Shown here: piece by piece, positions 1 to 7,993 of the stretch
How positions within the stretch are numbered: the first letter of the stretch is position 1
Layout of the letters: every line of letters begins with the position of its first letter
NCBI RefSeq assembly: GCF_000374185.1
Contig: NZ_KB910518.1
Location: forward strand, 2,923,687-2,987,686
DNA length: 64,000 nt
Direction: 5' to 3'
DNA from: Paenibacillus sp. HW567
GTDB lineage: Bacteria; Bacillota; Bacilli; Paenibacillales; Paenibacillaceae
The notes under the pieces: model-generated
Database searches by the model: none
Seen by the model: the letters and a program-made list of their open reading frames with translations, nothing else
What the model was told of the DNA's origin: nothing
Program-made: the position numbers and the translations under genes

Positions 1-25
1 CATAGATTTACTCCCCCAGTGAATT

Positions 26-104
26 TGAAACGTTTCTATTCAATAAATCCTTTAATAATATAGCTTCACAACCAACAAATTATTGAATAATAAGAAACGT
101 TTCA
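26..104. promoter_or_regulatory. Pair of LacI-type operators near the left edge
   Basis: Two copies of a CG-centred palindrome lie in the gap beyond the 3' end of the lacI gene: TGAAACGTTTCT at 26-37 and its reverse complement AGAAACGTTTCA at 93-104, centres 67 bp apart. The core GAAACGTTTC is the same as the core upstream of the ABC importer (4375-4388). I infer that one LacI-family protein controls both the importer and a gene beyond the left edge. The spacing of the conserved positions does not fit a 14-bp CcpA cre box. Otherwise 1-146 is AT-rich and gene-free. Confidence 0.6.
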
Positions 105-146
105 CTTAATTTCCAGACTTAAGGCCTCCATTCAGAGGCTCTCCAG

Positions 147-1139
147 TTAACTCTGGGCTTTGACTGATCTGCGTTCAATCAGCTCGATTTTTAGCTTGTA
201 GAACGAATTGACGGCATCGCCGTTCAGTCTTTGGAACAGCAGATGTCCAGCCAGTGAGCCGGATTCATACATGGGCTGGCGGATCGTTGTCATTGGAGGC
301 TGAATGTATTCAGCCAGTTGAATATCGTCAAAGCCAATAACCGATAGTTCTTCCGGGACAGAAACTCCGCCCTCCTCCAGCGCCTTCATCCCGCCTACAG
401 CCATTTCATCATTCGCATAAAAGATAGCTGTCGGAAGCTCCCCCTGCACCAGCATCATCTTGGTCGCCTTGTATCCGCCCTCGCGGATAAAGCCGCCGCT
501 CAGCTTCCACTTTGTTTTCTCCTCAAGCCCGGCTTCCCGCATGGCCCGCAAAAAGCCCTGGTAGCGGAGCGCATTGTCATAGGAATTGGCGGGACCGCTG
601 ACAAAGGCGATCTCCTTATGTCCCTTTTCGATCAGGTGGCGGGTTGCGCTGTAGCCCCCCTGCTCACCATCTACCACTACATTGATTAGTCCCTCTCCGG
701 TAATCAAACGGTCCATGACAACGATCGGAAAACGGCTGCTTCCCGCTGCGTGCAGAATCTCATCCGTTATATTATGAGCCAGAACAATGGCCCCATCGAC
801 TCTCTTCTCCATCAAAAATTTGACCGCAGTCGAGTCTTTGCCGCCCATTGAGCTGCAGGCGATCAGATCATACGAATTGGATAATGCCACATCCTGTATA
901 CTGCGGATCAGTTCTGAATAATAGGGACCGGACAGATCCCGGAGTATTAGCGCAATGGTATTGGTCCGGCTTCTTTTCAAATCCATGGCAAAGCCATTTT
1001 TCTGATAATTGAGCTGTCTTGCTGCCTCAAGCACCTTTTCTCTCGTCTTGGCGCTTACCTTGCTGTCGCCGTTCATCGCATATGAAGCCGTTGACAAGGC
1101 CACGCCTGCCAGCTTTGCCACATCCTTGATCGTTGCCAT
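147..1139 (-). CDS. LacI-family transcriptional regulator
   Basis: DNA-binding regulator of 330 residues. The N-terminal helix-turn-helix covers residues 1-50, with recognition segment STASYAMNG near 17-25, followed by a hinge and a periplasmic-binding-protein-like sugar domain (about 60-330). The ATG at 1139 is chosen because GGAAGGA sits 10 bases upstream; the longer TTG-started frame would begin inside that ribosome site. It is the last gene of an operon in the order binding protein, permease, permease, lacI. It most likely represses that importer through the GAAACGTTTC sites at 4375-4388 and 4555-4568, and possibly genes to the left via 26-104. The effector sugar cannot be read from the sequence. 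Confidence 0.9.
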   Translation of the reverse strand: MATIKDVAKLAGVALSTASYAMNGDSKVSAKTREKVLEAARQLNYQKNGFAMDLKRSRTNTIALILRDLSGPYYSELIRSIQDVALSNSYDLIACSSMGGKDSTAVKFLMEKRVDGAIVLAHNITDEILHAAGSSRFPIVVMDRLITGEGLINVVVDGEQGGYSATRHLIEKGHKEIAFVSGPANSYDNALRYQGFLRAMREAGLEEKTKWKLSGGFIREGGYKATKMMLVQGELPTAIFYANDEMAVGGMKALEEGGVSVPEELSVIGFDDIQLAEYIQPPMTTIRQPMYESGSLAGHLLFQRLNGDAVNSFYKLKIELIERRSVKAQS

Positions 1140-1181
1140 CCTGTTCAATCCTTCCAAGACCCTCAGGTATATTTCTCTATA

Positions 1182-2003
1182 TTATTTTATGCCGGATATG
1201 GTATATCCTTCTATGATATGCTTTTGGAAGATGATAAATATGATAATAATCGGCACGACCATAAATGCGGCCCCCGCCATCTGCAGCCCGAATTGGGTTC
1301 CGTATTGCCCCTTCAGCAGGGATAGACCCACGGACAGTGTATATAGTCTTTCGTCATTGGCAATAATCAGCGGCCAGAGGAAGCTGTTCCAAGCGCCGAT
1401 AAAGGTCAGAATCCCCTGTACGGCAAACACCGGCTTCACAATCGGCACCATTAACTGGAAGAAAATCCGCAGCTCGCCCGCTCCGTCCAGTCTTGCCGCT
1501 TCGAGCAAATCCATAGGGATCGTAGACATAAACTGGCGGAACAGGAAGATCGCAAAGGCCCCGACCAAACCAGGCAGCACAATGCCCGCCATCGTATTCA
1601 CCAAATTCATTTTATTAATAATCAGATAGGTTGGAATCATAGTTACCTGCGACGGAATCATCATGGTAGCCAGGATCAGATAGAAAAACTTGTTTTTACC
1701 CGGAAAATCAAACTTTGCAAAAGCATAGCCGGCCATCGCATTCAGGAACAGCCCTGCGAACGAGCACAGCACGATAATCAGCGTATTTTTCAAATAAATC
1801 AAAAAGTCCATCTTCACGAACAAATCCTTATAGTTGGATAAGGTCGGGTGGCTCGGTATGAGCGTTGGCGGAATTATGGTAAATTCATTTTCAGGCTTAA
1901 AGGATGAACCTATCATCCAAATGAACGGCACCATCATCAGGAGTCCTCCGATAATAAGCAGGGCGATCATTACACCTTTTTCCATTTTCATCTTTAGGGC
2001 CAT
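1182..2003 (-). CDS. Carbohydrate ABC transporter permease, MalG type
   Basis: Inner-membrane permease of 273 residues, the usual size for the MalG/LacG family. It has about six transmembrane segments, the first at residues 11-31. The cytoplasmic EAA loop, which docks the ATPase, lies near 168-190 (LEAARLDGAGELRIFF). It forms the translocation channel with the MalF-type permease encoded 43 bp upstream. No ATPase is encoded in this operon, so a shared MsmX-like ATPase elsewhere is expected; that is typical of Bacillota sugar importers. The substrate is unknown. Confidence 0.92.
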   Translation of the reverse strand: MALKMKMEKGVMIALLIIGGLLMMVPFIWMIGSSFKPENEFTIIPPTLIPSHPTLSNYKDLFVKMDFLIYLKNTLIIVLCSFAGLFLNAMAGYAFAKFDFPGKNKFFYLILATMMIPSQVTMIPTYLIINKMNLVNTMAGIVLPGLVGAFAIFLFRQFMSTIPMDLLEAARLDGAGELRIFFQLMVPIVKPVFAVQGILTFIGAWNSFLWPLIIANDERLYTLSVGLSLLKGQYGTQFGLQMAGAAFMVVPIIIIFIIFQKHIIEGYTISGIK

Positions 2004-2046
2004 GCTTGTTCCCTCCTTCTTACTATCCGCAGCCAGAGGCTGAGGT

Positions 2047-2946
2047 TTAGTATTCCACTTCTTTCTTTTTGACCGCGAACTGAATGAGTGTCACTATGAT
2101 GATGATGATGAACAGTACAAACGAGCCGGATGCCGCATAGCCGAATTTGCTGAGCTGGAATCCGTTGTTGTAAATGAACAGTGCCATCGACATTGTTGCA
2201 TTAAGCGGTCCGCCCTTTGTCATCACCAGCGGTTCTTCGAAGAATTGAATCCAGCCGATCAAGGTCGTAATGGTCACAAAGAAAGTAGCGAATCCGAGCA
2301 AAGGAACTGTAATGTACCGCAGCTTCTTCCAGCCGGTTGCTCCGTCAATTTCTGCCGCTTCATAATACGAACGGGGAATTCCTTGCAGCGCTGCCAGGAA
2401 GATAATCATATTCAGACCAATAGACTTCCAGAAGGCCAGCAATATCAATGAAAATTTCGCGAGTACCGGGTCCTGGAGCCATTGCTGTGCCGGAAGACCG
2501 AATACGGACAAAATATAGTTGAACAATCCATAGCTGCCGTTGTACAAATATCCCCAAACCACAGCTACAGCCACAATGTTGGTAATGGAGGGCATGTAAT
2601 AAATCACGCGGAAGCTTTTGAACAGCCAGCCTGTTCCATAATTAAGCAGCAGCGCGACAGCCATAGAGGCGATTACAACCATCGGTACACCAACGGCTAC
2701 ATAAATAAGCGTATTATACATGGATTTCAAGAAAATCGGATCTTTAAAAATTTCGAGATAATTCGAAAATCCCACGCCGCTAATATTGGAATAATCCGCA
2801 AGCCCCACCAAATCCATATCGGTAAAGCTGATGACCAGCGCGATGATGATCGGAACGATTGAAAATAAGGTCAGCAGCAGCACCGCCGGAGCGATGAACA
2901 TATATGGATATTTATATTTGTTCCATTGCTTCACAAATGAGCTCAC
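2047..2946 (-). CDS. Carbohydrate ABC transporter permease, MalF type
   Basis: Membrane permease of about 299 residues, partner of the MalG-type protein next to it. The GTG at 2946 is the probable start, because AAGGGA lies 9 bases before it. The frame extends further upstream, but those residues (a Cys- and charge-rich stretch) do not look like a permease N-terminus. Transmembrane segments begin near residue 13 (YPYMFIAPAVLLL). The EAA loop is near 195-210 (YYEAAEIDGATGWKKL). Operon position is between the binding protein and the MalG-type permease, the standard order for this family. Confidence 0.92.
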   Translation of the reverse strand: MSSFVKQWNKYKYPYMFIAPAVLLLTLFSIVPIIIALVISFTDMDLVGLADYSNISGVGFSNYLEIFKDPIFLKSMYNTLIYVAVGVPMVVIASMAVALLLNYGTGWLFKSFRVIYYMPSITNIVAVAVVWGYLYNGSYGLFNYILSVFGLPAQQWLQDPVLAKFSLILLAFWKSIGLNMIIFLAALQGIPRSYYEAAEIDGATGWKKLRYITVPLLGFATFFVTITTLIGWIQFFEEPLVMTKGGPLNATMSMALFIYNNGFQLSKFGYAASGSFVLFIIIIIVTLIQFAVKKKEVEY

Positions 2947-3066
2947 AAAATCACATCCCTTCGCTTTCTCACACTTTCTTCCATATCCAAGAATGAACAT
3001 ACACACTGCCGGGACCTCTCAGCTAAGGAGATTCCGGCAGTCTGCCTGATCACGTAAGTTCAGATC

Positions 3067-4314
3067 TTATTTATTGCCTAGAAGCTCATTTGCTTTTGCA
3101 TTCAGCTTGTCAAGCTCGGTTTGCGTGTCCGCGCCACCAATGGTGATCTGCTCGAACGAAGCCATAGCTGCCTGGGCAATTTCTTCATATTCTTTGACCA
3201 TTGGAGCAGGACGGGTATTCTCAAGCTGCTTGCCGAAAGCCTGGATCATTGGATCTTTCAGAGCTTCATTGCTCCAAGCTGCTTTCAGTGCAGGCATAGA
3301 GTTCGAAGTTTCATAGAATTTCAACTGGGCATCCTGTTCAGCCATGAAAGCAATGAACTTCGCTGCTTCATCAGGGTTTTTGCTGTAATTGAAGATCGAC
3401 AGGTCAGCGCCGCCAATGGAAGAAGTATTGGTTTTCTTCGCTGGCAATGTGGTTACAGCCCATTTGCCATCAATTTCAGGCGCTTTTTCTTTTACAGTCT
3501 GAATCATCCAAGGACCGCTGATGAACATACCCATTGTGCCGTCTTTAAATGCTGCTACAGTATCCAGGTCGGTGCCTTTAGGAGACAAACCTTCGTCATA
3601 GAAGCTCTTCAAATAATTAACCATTTCTACATAAGCCGGCTGATTGAACTGCGGTTGACGGTTGCTGTCAATCAGCTCGCTTCCGTTCTGCCAAGCGAAG
3701 ATTGCAGTGTAAATGGAATCCTTACCTTCGATCGGCAGAGCATAGTGTCCTGCGCCGCCTTTAGCTACCAGCTTCTTGCTTGCATCCTTCAGCTCATCCC
3801 AAGTTTTCGGACCTTCAGGATAACCAACGCTGCCAAGCAGGTCTGTGCGGTAGAACATTGCACGTGTTTCAACATAGAAAGGAATAGCCACTGTCTTGTC
3901 TTCGTATTTGGTCGTTTGAACCGCACCGTCGAAGAAGTTCTCCGCTTTCATGCTTGGGTATTTTTCAATATAAGGCGCCATATCCTTCAAGGCTCCGGCA
4001 GCCGCGAATTCAGGAATCCAGGTGGTTCCCATTTGCACAACGTCAGGACCGTTTTTGGAAGCAACGGCGGTCAGCAATTTATCATGCGCGGTATCCCAAG
4101 GAATAGCCTGCACTTCCACTTTGATGCCCGGATTTTTTTCTTCATACATCTTAGCAATCGGTGTTACGGTATCGGCTGTCCCCATGAACCATACCTTCAA
4201 TGTTTTGCTGTCACCTGATGCCGAGTTGTTCGAGTTCGAGCTTCCACAGCCTGCAACGACCAGAGACAAGCTCAACATTGCTGCTGAAACTACAATACCA
4301 GTTTTTTTCTTCAT
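3067..4314 (-). CDS. Extracellular sugar-binding lipoprotein of an ABC importer
   Basis: Family 1 solute-binding protein of 415 residues that captures a sugar or oligosaccharide outside the membrane. The ATG at 4314 follows AGGGGTG with six bases between; upstream codons in the same frame are not needed. The lipoprotein signal peptide ends at VVAGC, with Cys23 as the lipidation site, followed by a Ser/Asn-rich linker. The mature protein contains GPKTWDELKD and GTMGMFISGPWM, both common in this family. First gene of the importer operon, with operator palindromes in its 5' region. Substrate not identifiable. Confidence 0.93.
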   Translation of the reverse strand: MKKKTGIVVSAAMLSLSLVVAGCGSSNSNNSASGDSKTLKVWFMGTADTVTPIAKMYEEKNPGIKVEVQAIPWDTAHDKLLTAVASKNGPDVVQMGTTWIPEFAAAGALKDMAPYIEKYPSMKAENFFDGAVQTTKYEDKTVAIPFYVETRAMFYRTDLLGSVGYPEGPKTWDELKDASKKLVAKGGAGHYALPIEGKDSIYTAIFAWQNGSELIDSNRQPQFNQPAYVEMVNYLKSFYDEGLSPKGTDLDTVAAFKDGTMGMFISGPWMIQTVKEKAPEIDGKWAVTTLPAKKTNTSSIGGADLSIFNYSKNPDEAAKFIAFMAEQDAQLKFYETSNSMPALKAAWSNEALKDPMIQAFGKQLENTRPAPMVKEYEEIAQAAMASFEQITIGGADTQTELDKLNAKANELLGNK

Positions 4315-4374
4315 TTCTGTCACCCCTATTTTAGTGTTAGCCAAACTTGGAAAACTATGAATAAAGCCCTTTCA

Positions 4375-4388
4375 TCGAAACGTTTCGA
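4375..4388. promoter_or_regulatory. LacI-type operator upstream of the sugar importer
   Basis: TCGAAACGTTTCGA is a perfect 14-bp CG-centred palindrome, 61 bp before the binding-protein start codon. A second, imperfect palindrome rich in A/T (TTCGAAAAAAATTTCGAA, 4394-4411) follows closely. Together with 4555-4568 it probably binds the regulator encoded at 147-1139. I could not identify the promoter confidently: a weak GTGACA/TACTTT pair with 17-bp spacing lies between the operators. The rest of the 4315-4740 gap is AT-rich and holds no gene. Confidence 0.7.
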
Positions 4389-4554
4389 TTGTTTTCGAAA
4401 AAAATTTCGAATTTATCTGTGAAATAAAGTACTGATCACTGATCTCTTTGTCACTAATAACCATGAAAAGGAGATCTAAAACTACTTTTTCTACAATTTC
4501 CCTCGAAAAGGAGTTCTTTTCTCAAATGTATCTTTAGTTCAACGCTTTCATATA

Positions 4555-4568
4555 TCGAATCGTTTCGA
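4555..4568. promoter_or_regulatory. Second LacI-type operator of the sugar importer
   Basis: TCGAATCGTTTCGA differs from the 4375-4388 palindrome by one base. The centres are 180 bp apart, so one tetrameric or looped repressor could bridge them. This is inference from similarity; no binding data. Confidence 0.6.
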
Positions 4569-4689
4569 CAAACTTATTATATGACTTGCTGTTAGCGATT
4601 TCAAGTAGGTAACATAAAAATTGTTCAAACAAAGAAGAAATATGTCGAATTTAGTCACAGATTAAGAAGCGGCACCGGTTGCTCCAGAA

Positions 4690-4731
4690 AAAGCAAAGAG
4701 GACACACGGCAGTATATGCCAAAGTGTCCCC
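4690..4731 (-). terminator. Terminator after the amidohydrolase-lacI operon
   Basis: On the minus strand GGGGACAC pairs with GTGTCCTC around an 18-base loop, followed by TTTGCTTTTTC. It lies 10 bp after the stop codon of the second lacI gene. Confidence 0.65.
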
Positions 4732-4740
4732 TAAGCAGCG

Positions 4741-5754
4741 TTAAATCGAACGCACCGAATCCCGCCGGACCAGCTCAGGCATAACCTTCAGAGTGCGTCC
4801 GGCCCCTCCGTTTATCAGTTCTAGCAGCAGCTCCGCGGCACGTATTCCGATCTGCTCGAAGCGGTGGCGGATGGTGCTGAGCGGCGGATTGGTATAGGCG
4901 GTGAAATAAGTTCCGTCGTAGCCTACCAGGGAGAGATCCTCAGGAACAGAAATTCCGTGGCGGGCCAGCTCCATTATCGCTCCCATGGCCATCATATCGT
5001 TGGCACAGCAGACGGCGGTCAGCTCAGGATAACTTTCCATCAGCTCGAGGATGACCCCAGCGCCGCTGGCCCCGCTGAAATCCCCTGTTCTCTTAAGCGC
5101 CGGATCATGCTCCGTCCCGGTTCCGTTCCGAAAAGCGGCACAGAAGCCTCTATAGCGGTCTTCACAAATGCTTAAATGCTCCGGCCCGTTGATGTAGCCT
5201 AGCTTCTCATGCCCCAGCTCCAGCAGATAGGAACCGGCCATTCTTCCGCCCTCGTAATTGTCCGAGACGGCAAGCGAACAGCGCGGCCCCACGGCAGAGC
5301 CCATATTAACACTAGGCACCTGCAGCTTAATTGCTTCTCTGATCAGCGGATGACCCTTCCCGAAAGGCTGCATGAACACACAGCCCTCCAAGCTGCGCAT
5401 CCGCACCCATTCGGATAAACTGCCGGGCCGATACTCTTCTTCGCCAAACGGGACGGAAAAAATCAGAATCTCCTTCTGATATAACCTCAGCCCTTTGCGT
5501 AAGGCGGCAAAAATATCATCAAAGCCGCGGTTTGATTCCGAGTCCAGCTCGGGCATAAATACCCCGATCAGATTGCTCCGGCGTGTCACCAATTGCTTCG
5601 CGCCAAGGTTCGGAACGTAGCCTAGCTCCGCTGCCGCCTCTTGCACACGGGCGATTGTCCGGGGATGAACGCCGTAGCTGCCGTTAAGTGCTCTCGATAC
5701 TGTACTGACGGATAGGCCCAGCCTGTCGGCGATATGCTGAATCGTTATGTCCAA
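4741..5754 (-). CDS. LacI-family repressor of the amidohydrolase operon
   Basis: Regulator of 337 residues, with helix-turn-helix at residues 2-25 (IQHIADRLGLSVSTVSRALNG) and a C-terminal ligand-binding domain. A TTG start at 5754 is chosen: AAAGGGTGA, which overlaps the end of the upstream gene, is 9 bases before it, and the protein then begins directly at the helix-turn-helix. The start is 4 bp after the stop codon of the amidohydrolase, so the two are co-transcribed and probably translationally coupled. The likely target is the 18-bp palindrome at 6911-6928 in the shared promoter, making this an autoregulated operon. Effector unknown. Confidence 0.9.
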   Translation of the reverse strand: MDITIQHIADRLGLSVSTVSRALNGSYGVHPRTIARVQEAAAELGYVPNLGAKQLVTRRSNLIGVFMPELDSESNRGFDDIFAALRKGLRLYQKEILIFSVPFGEEEYRPGSLSEWVRMRSLEGCVFMQPFGKGHPLIREAIKLQVPSVNMGSAVGPRCSLAVSDNYEGGRMAGSYLLELGHEKLGYINGPEHLSICEDRYRGFCAAFRNGTGTEHDPALKRTGDFSGASGAGVILELMESYPELTAVCCANDMMAMGAIMELARHGISVPEDLSLVGYDGTYFTAYTNPPLSTIRHRFEQIGIRAAELLLELINGGAGRTLKVMPELVRRDSVRSI

Positions 5755-5758
5755 GTGA

Positions 5759-6889
5759 TTATTCACCCTTTGCGGCTTCCGCCAAAATTGTGCCGGCTTC
5801 AGCCTTTGAAAGTTTTGCCTTATCATAACTCTTGCCGGTCTGCTGTTCAAGCTTGCGTAATGCCTTCATTTGTGTCACTGTAGCCGGCTGAGCTTCAATG
5901 ATTGCAGCGAGATTGTCATGGGCAATTTTGCGGGCGACTGCCGAATCGCCAAGAAGATCAATCATCCGGTACATCGCATCAATCGCTTGTTCCTCGCCGC
6001 CTATCCCATAGCCGGAATCCGTGCTGAGCATGAAGCGGTTTGGGTATTTTTTCATCACAGGAATATATAGCTCAGGATGCTTGCCGCTGTCAGGATTATA
6101 CACAGAGAACCCGGCGAAAAAATCCGCATACAGATTCGGATACTTGCCGAGCAACCGGTCCACCTCCTCCGGCGTGTTGTACGCATTGATATGGGCAAAA
6201 ATAATGATTGTACCCGGATGTTTCGCAAGCGCCTCCTCCAGCTTCGCAACCGGCATGCCGTTTGGAGGATCAACATGCATCAGAATCGGCGCCTTGTAGG
6301 CTGCGATAAGGTCGTAAATCTGCGGAAGATAACCATCCATCGGATCATTGGCCTTCCACGCCACCTTAGACATGGACGGCGAAGCCGTTGAAGCGCCCGC
6401 CACCTCTCCTAGCCCGAAGTAGCCTTTTTCCAGATTGTTCTTCACCACCTCAAGACTACCTTTGTCATGCAGATCAAACCCTGAGAAATAAGGAATGATC
6501 AGTTCCGGGTATTGCTGGTAAGCGTTCCAGGCGGTCTCATCCGTATCAATCGCCGCCGGCTCGGAGGAATTGCCGAACAGCACGACCTGATGCACCGCAT
6601 CTTCTTTCCAGGTGTTCAGCATCCCCTTGTACTTATAGAAGCTGGCCCCGTGGTTGTGGGCATCAATTAACTGCAATCCTTTATATTTAGCAACTAAATC
6701 GGCTAGTGCAGCCTTCTCCTCTACAGGATTTACGCTTGGCTCCGCAACCGTTTCCACAATTTCCGCTGAAGGCCCGGCGGTCTCCTTGAGCAGTTCGGCT
6801 TTCTCTGTCTGATCATTACCTGGATACCAGAAAATCAGGGCTGCGAGTACAATCACAATGCCTGCTGCCAGCAGAATATATTTGCGCAT
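5759..6889 (-). CDS. Membrane-anchored amidohydrolase (TIM-barrel metal hydrolase)
   Basis: Amidohydrolase-related protein of 376 residues. A transmembrane anchor (residues 5-22) and an acidic linker precede the catalytic barrel, so the enzyme should sit outside the membrane. Putative metal ligands can be seen in order: HxH (D76-AHNH80), E162 in GEV, H205 (LMHVDPP), H233 (FAHIN) and D291 (LSTDSG), the amidohydrolase_2 pattern. The ATG at 6889 follows GGGAGGGTG. First gene of a two-gene operon with its own LacI repressor, which suggests a substrate-inducible catabolic role, but the substrate is unknown. Attachment to the cell exterior is unusual for this family. Confidence 0.8.
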   Translation of the reverse strand: MRKYILLAAGIVIVLAALIFWYPGNDQTEKAELLKETAGPSAEIVETVAEPSVNPVEEKAALADLVAKYKGLQLIDAHNHGASFYKYKGMLNTWKEDAVHQVVLFGNSSEPAAIDTDETAWNAYQQYPELIIPYFSGFDLHDKGSLEVVKNNLEKGYFGLGEVAGASTASPSMSKVAWKANDPMDGYLPQIYDLIAAYKAPILMHVDPPNGMPVAKLEEALAKHPGTIIIFAHINAYNTPEEVDRLLGKYPNLYADFFAGFSVYNPDSGKHPELYIPVMKKYPNRFMLSTDSGYGIGGEEQAIDAMYRMIDLLGDSAVARKIAHDNLAAIIEAQPATVTQMKALRKLEQQTGKSYDKAKLSKAEAGTILAEAAKGE

Positions 6890-6910
6890 GAGTTTCACCC
6901 TCCCACTATT

Positions 6911-6928
6911 TTCGGGAACGTTCCCGAA
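6911..6928. promoter_or_regulatory. Perfect 18-bp operator in the amidohydrolase promoter
   Basis: TTCGGGAACGTTCCCGAA is a perfect palindrome centred on CG, as LacI/GalR-family operators are. It starts 9 bp downstream of the -10 box at 6938-6943, so a bound repressor would block transcription start. A degenerate half-site (TGGGAACGCTTTC) lies at 6976-6988. The likely ligand is the protein encoded at 4741-5754. Confidence 0.82.
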
Positions 6929-6937
6929 TATACGCAA

Positions 6938-6966
6938 ATCATACTTTGTTTACAGATATATGTAAA
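6938..6966 (-). promoter_or_regulatory. Sigma-A-type promoter of the amidohydrolase-lacI operon
   Basis: Read on the minus strand: -35 TTTACA (6961-6966), a 17-bp spacer, and -10 TATGAT (6938-6943). Both hexamers are one base from consensus. The operator at 6911-6928 lies just downstream. Confidence 0.8.
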
Positions 6967-7100
6967 TGATATTTTTGGGAACGCTTTCTTTTTTACTATA
7001 CCAAACTCTTTCTGTACTTGAATTCTCCCTTGTTCAGCCTTAATGACGTGATATAAAGTTGCATTAGATTCATACAAATATTGTAGAAAGTAGGTTCGAT

Positions 7101-7679
7101 ATGAACATCGAAGTCAACCTCGCCTCTCAAGCTGAAGCGTATATTATCAAGAATCTTTACCCGCTCTACCTGCATGATTTGTCCGGGCATTATGGGCTTA
7201 CGGGTGGAACGGTCCTAAACAGGCATGGGATCTTTGAGGAGAGTCCCTAGTTCAGAACTTTGGCGGACCAATATGATGTTCAGAGCATCTGGTGGGAAAA
7301 GCCCGGTGTGCTGTATCCATTTCTATTCAGGATGGATGGCCTTCCTGCCGGCTTCGCCTTTGTCGCAACCCCGCCCCACTGCGCGAAGGGCGTTGACTTT
7401 TTTATGAATGAATTTTTTGTGCTGCAGCCCTTCAGAGGTACCGGTTATGCCCAGCAGGCTGCCATACAGGTATTCGAACAATTCCAAGGCCAGTGGGAGC
7501 TGTTCACCAATCCGGCAGAGAAAAATATTGTGGGACAGCAATTCTGGCGTAAAACCTTGTCGGCATATACCGGTGGACAGTATGAGGAAAAGCTCAGCGA
7601 GACGTTCAATGGAAATATGCTGGTGTTCAGATTTCGCAGCACCGTTTGGAACGGACTGAGCAGATCTTATTTCTGCTAG
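7101..7679 (+). pseudogene. GNAT N-acetyltransferase interrupted by an in-frame TAG
   Basis: From ATG 7101 one reading frame encodes about 190 residues of a GNAT acetyltransferase, but codon 50 is TAG (7248-7250). The N-terminal piece (MNIEVNLASQAEAYIIKNLY) and the downstream piece, with LRPF-like acetyl-CoA loop QPFRGTGYAQQ and a GQQFWRKTL segment, stay in the same frame on both sides of the stop. This points to a single nonsense change rather than two genes. A protein could restart at TTG 7260 but would lack the first strand. The C-terminal tail after FRF looks extended. Suppression or a sequencing error are alternatives. Confidence 0.75.
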
Positions 7680-7698
7680 AAGTCATTTTTCCGCAAGT

Positions 7699-7828
7699 GA
7701 ACGGACTCCAGAGCCTTTATGGGCGGACATTTACTCAATTATACCTGCCGAAGCGGCGATAAGCGCTTTTCGGTCCGCTAGCTCGGCTAAATGTACTCTT
7801 TTAGGAAAATAAAGGCTTTACGGTCCGC
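7699..7828. repeat. Nested imperfect inverted repeats in the gap after the broken GNAT
   Basis: The outer arms are 7699-7720 (contains AGAGCCTTTAT) and 7809-7828 (contains ATAAAGGCTTTACGG). Inside them GCCGAAGCGG (7748-7757) pairs with CCGCTAGCTCGGC (7775-7787). The arrangement looks like a structured intergenic element or a decayed MITE. No open frame here has a ribosome site. Confidence 0.5.
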
Positions 7829-7855
7829 AAGCAACAGAAGGATGGATACGACGAA

Positions 7856-7908
7856 TCCCCTCCCACCGCACTCCTACCTTTTTATGGTTTCTTTAAGTTC
7901 AACTTATA
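7856..7908. repeat. R2 repeat, partial copy (right end only)
   Basis: About 53 bp match the right end of the longer R2 copies at 26845-27021 and 53984-54199: CGCACTCCTACCTTTTTATGG, then TTAAGTTCAACTTAT. The left arm and core are absent. The rest of 7909-7993 holds an imperfect hairpin (GACGGTCCC...GGGACCGTC, about 7923-7955) that may end transcription of the minus-strand gene at 7994. Confidence 0.65.
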
Positions 7909-7993
7909 CAGAAATAACCCGAAGACGGTCCCATTGCTTTCGTATCGGGACCGTCTTTCAGGCTGAGCAAACTTATAACACTAGCATGTGCTT

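Noticed and set aside
26..37. Carbon catabolite (cre) site for CcpA
   Set aside because: TGAAACGTTTCT has a different spacing of the conserved positions from the 14-bp cre consensus; LacI-type operators fit better.
3121..4218. 365-residue frame on the plus strand
   Set aside because: Entirely opposite the sugar-binding protein gene; no ribosome site, and Phe/Cys/His-rich composition typical of antisense reading.
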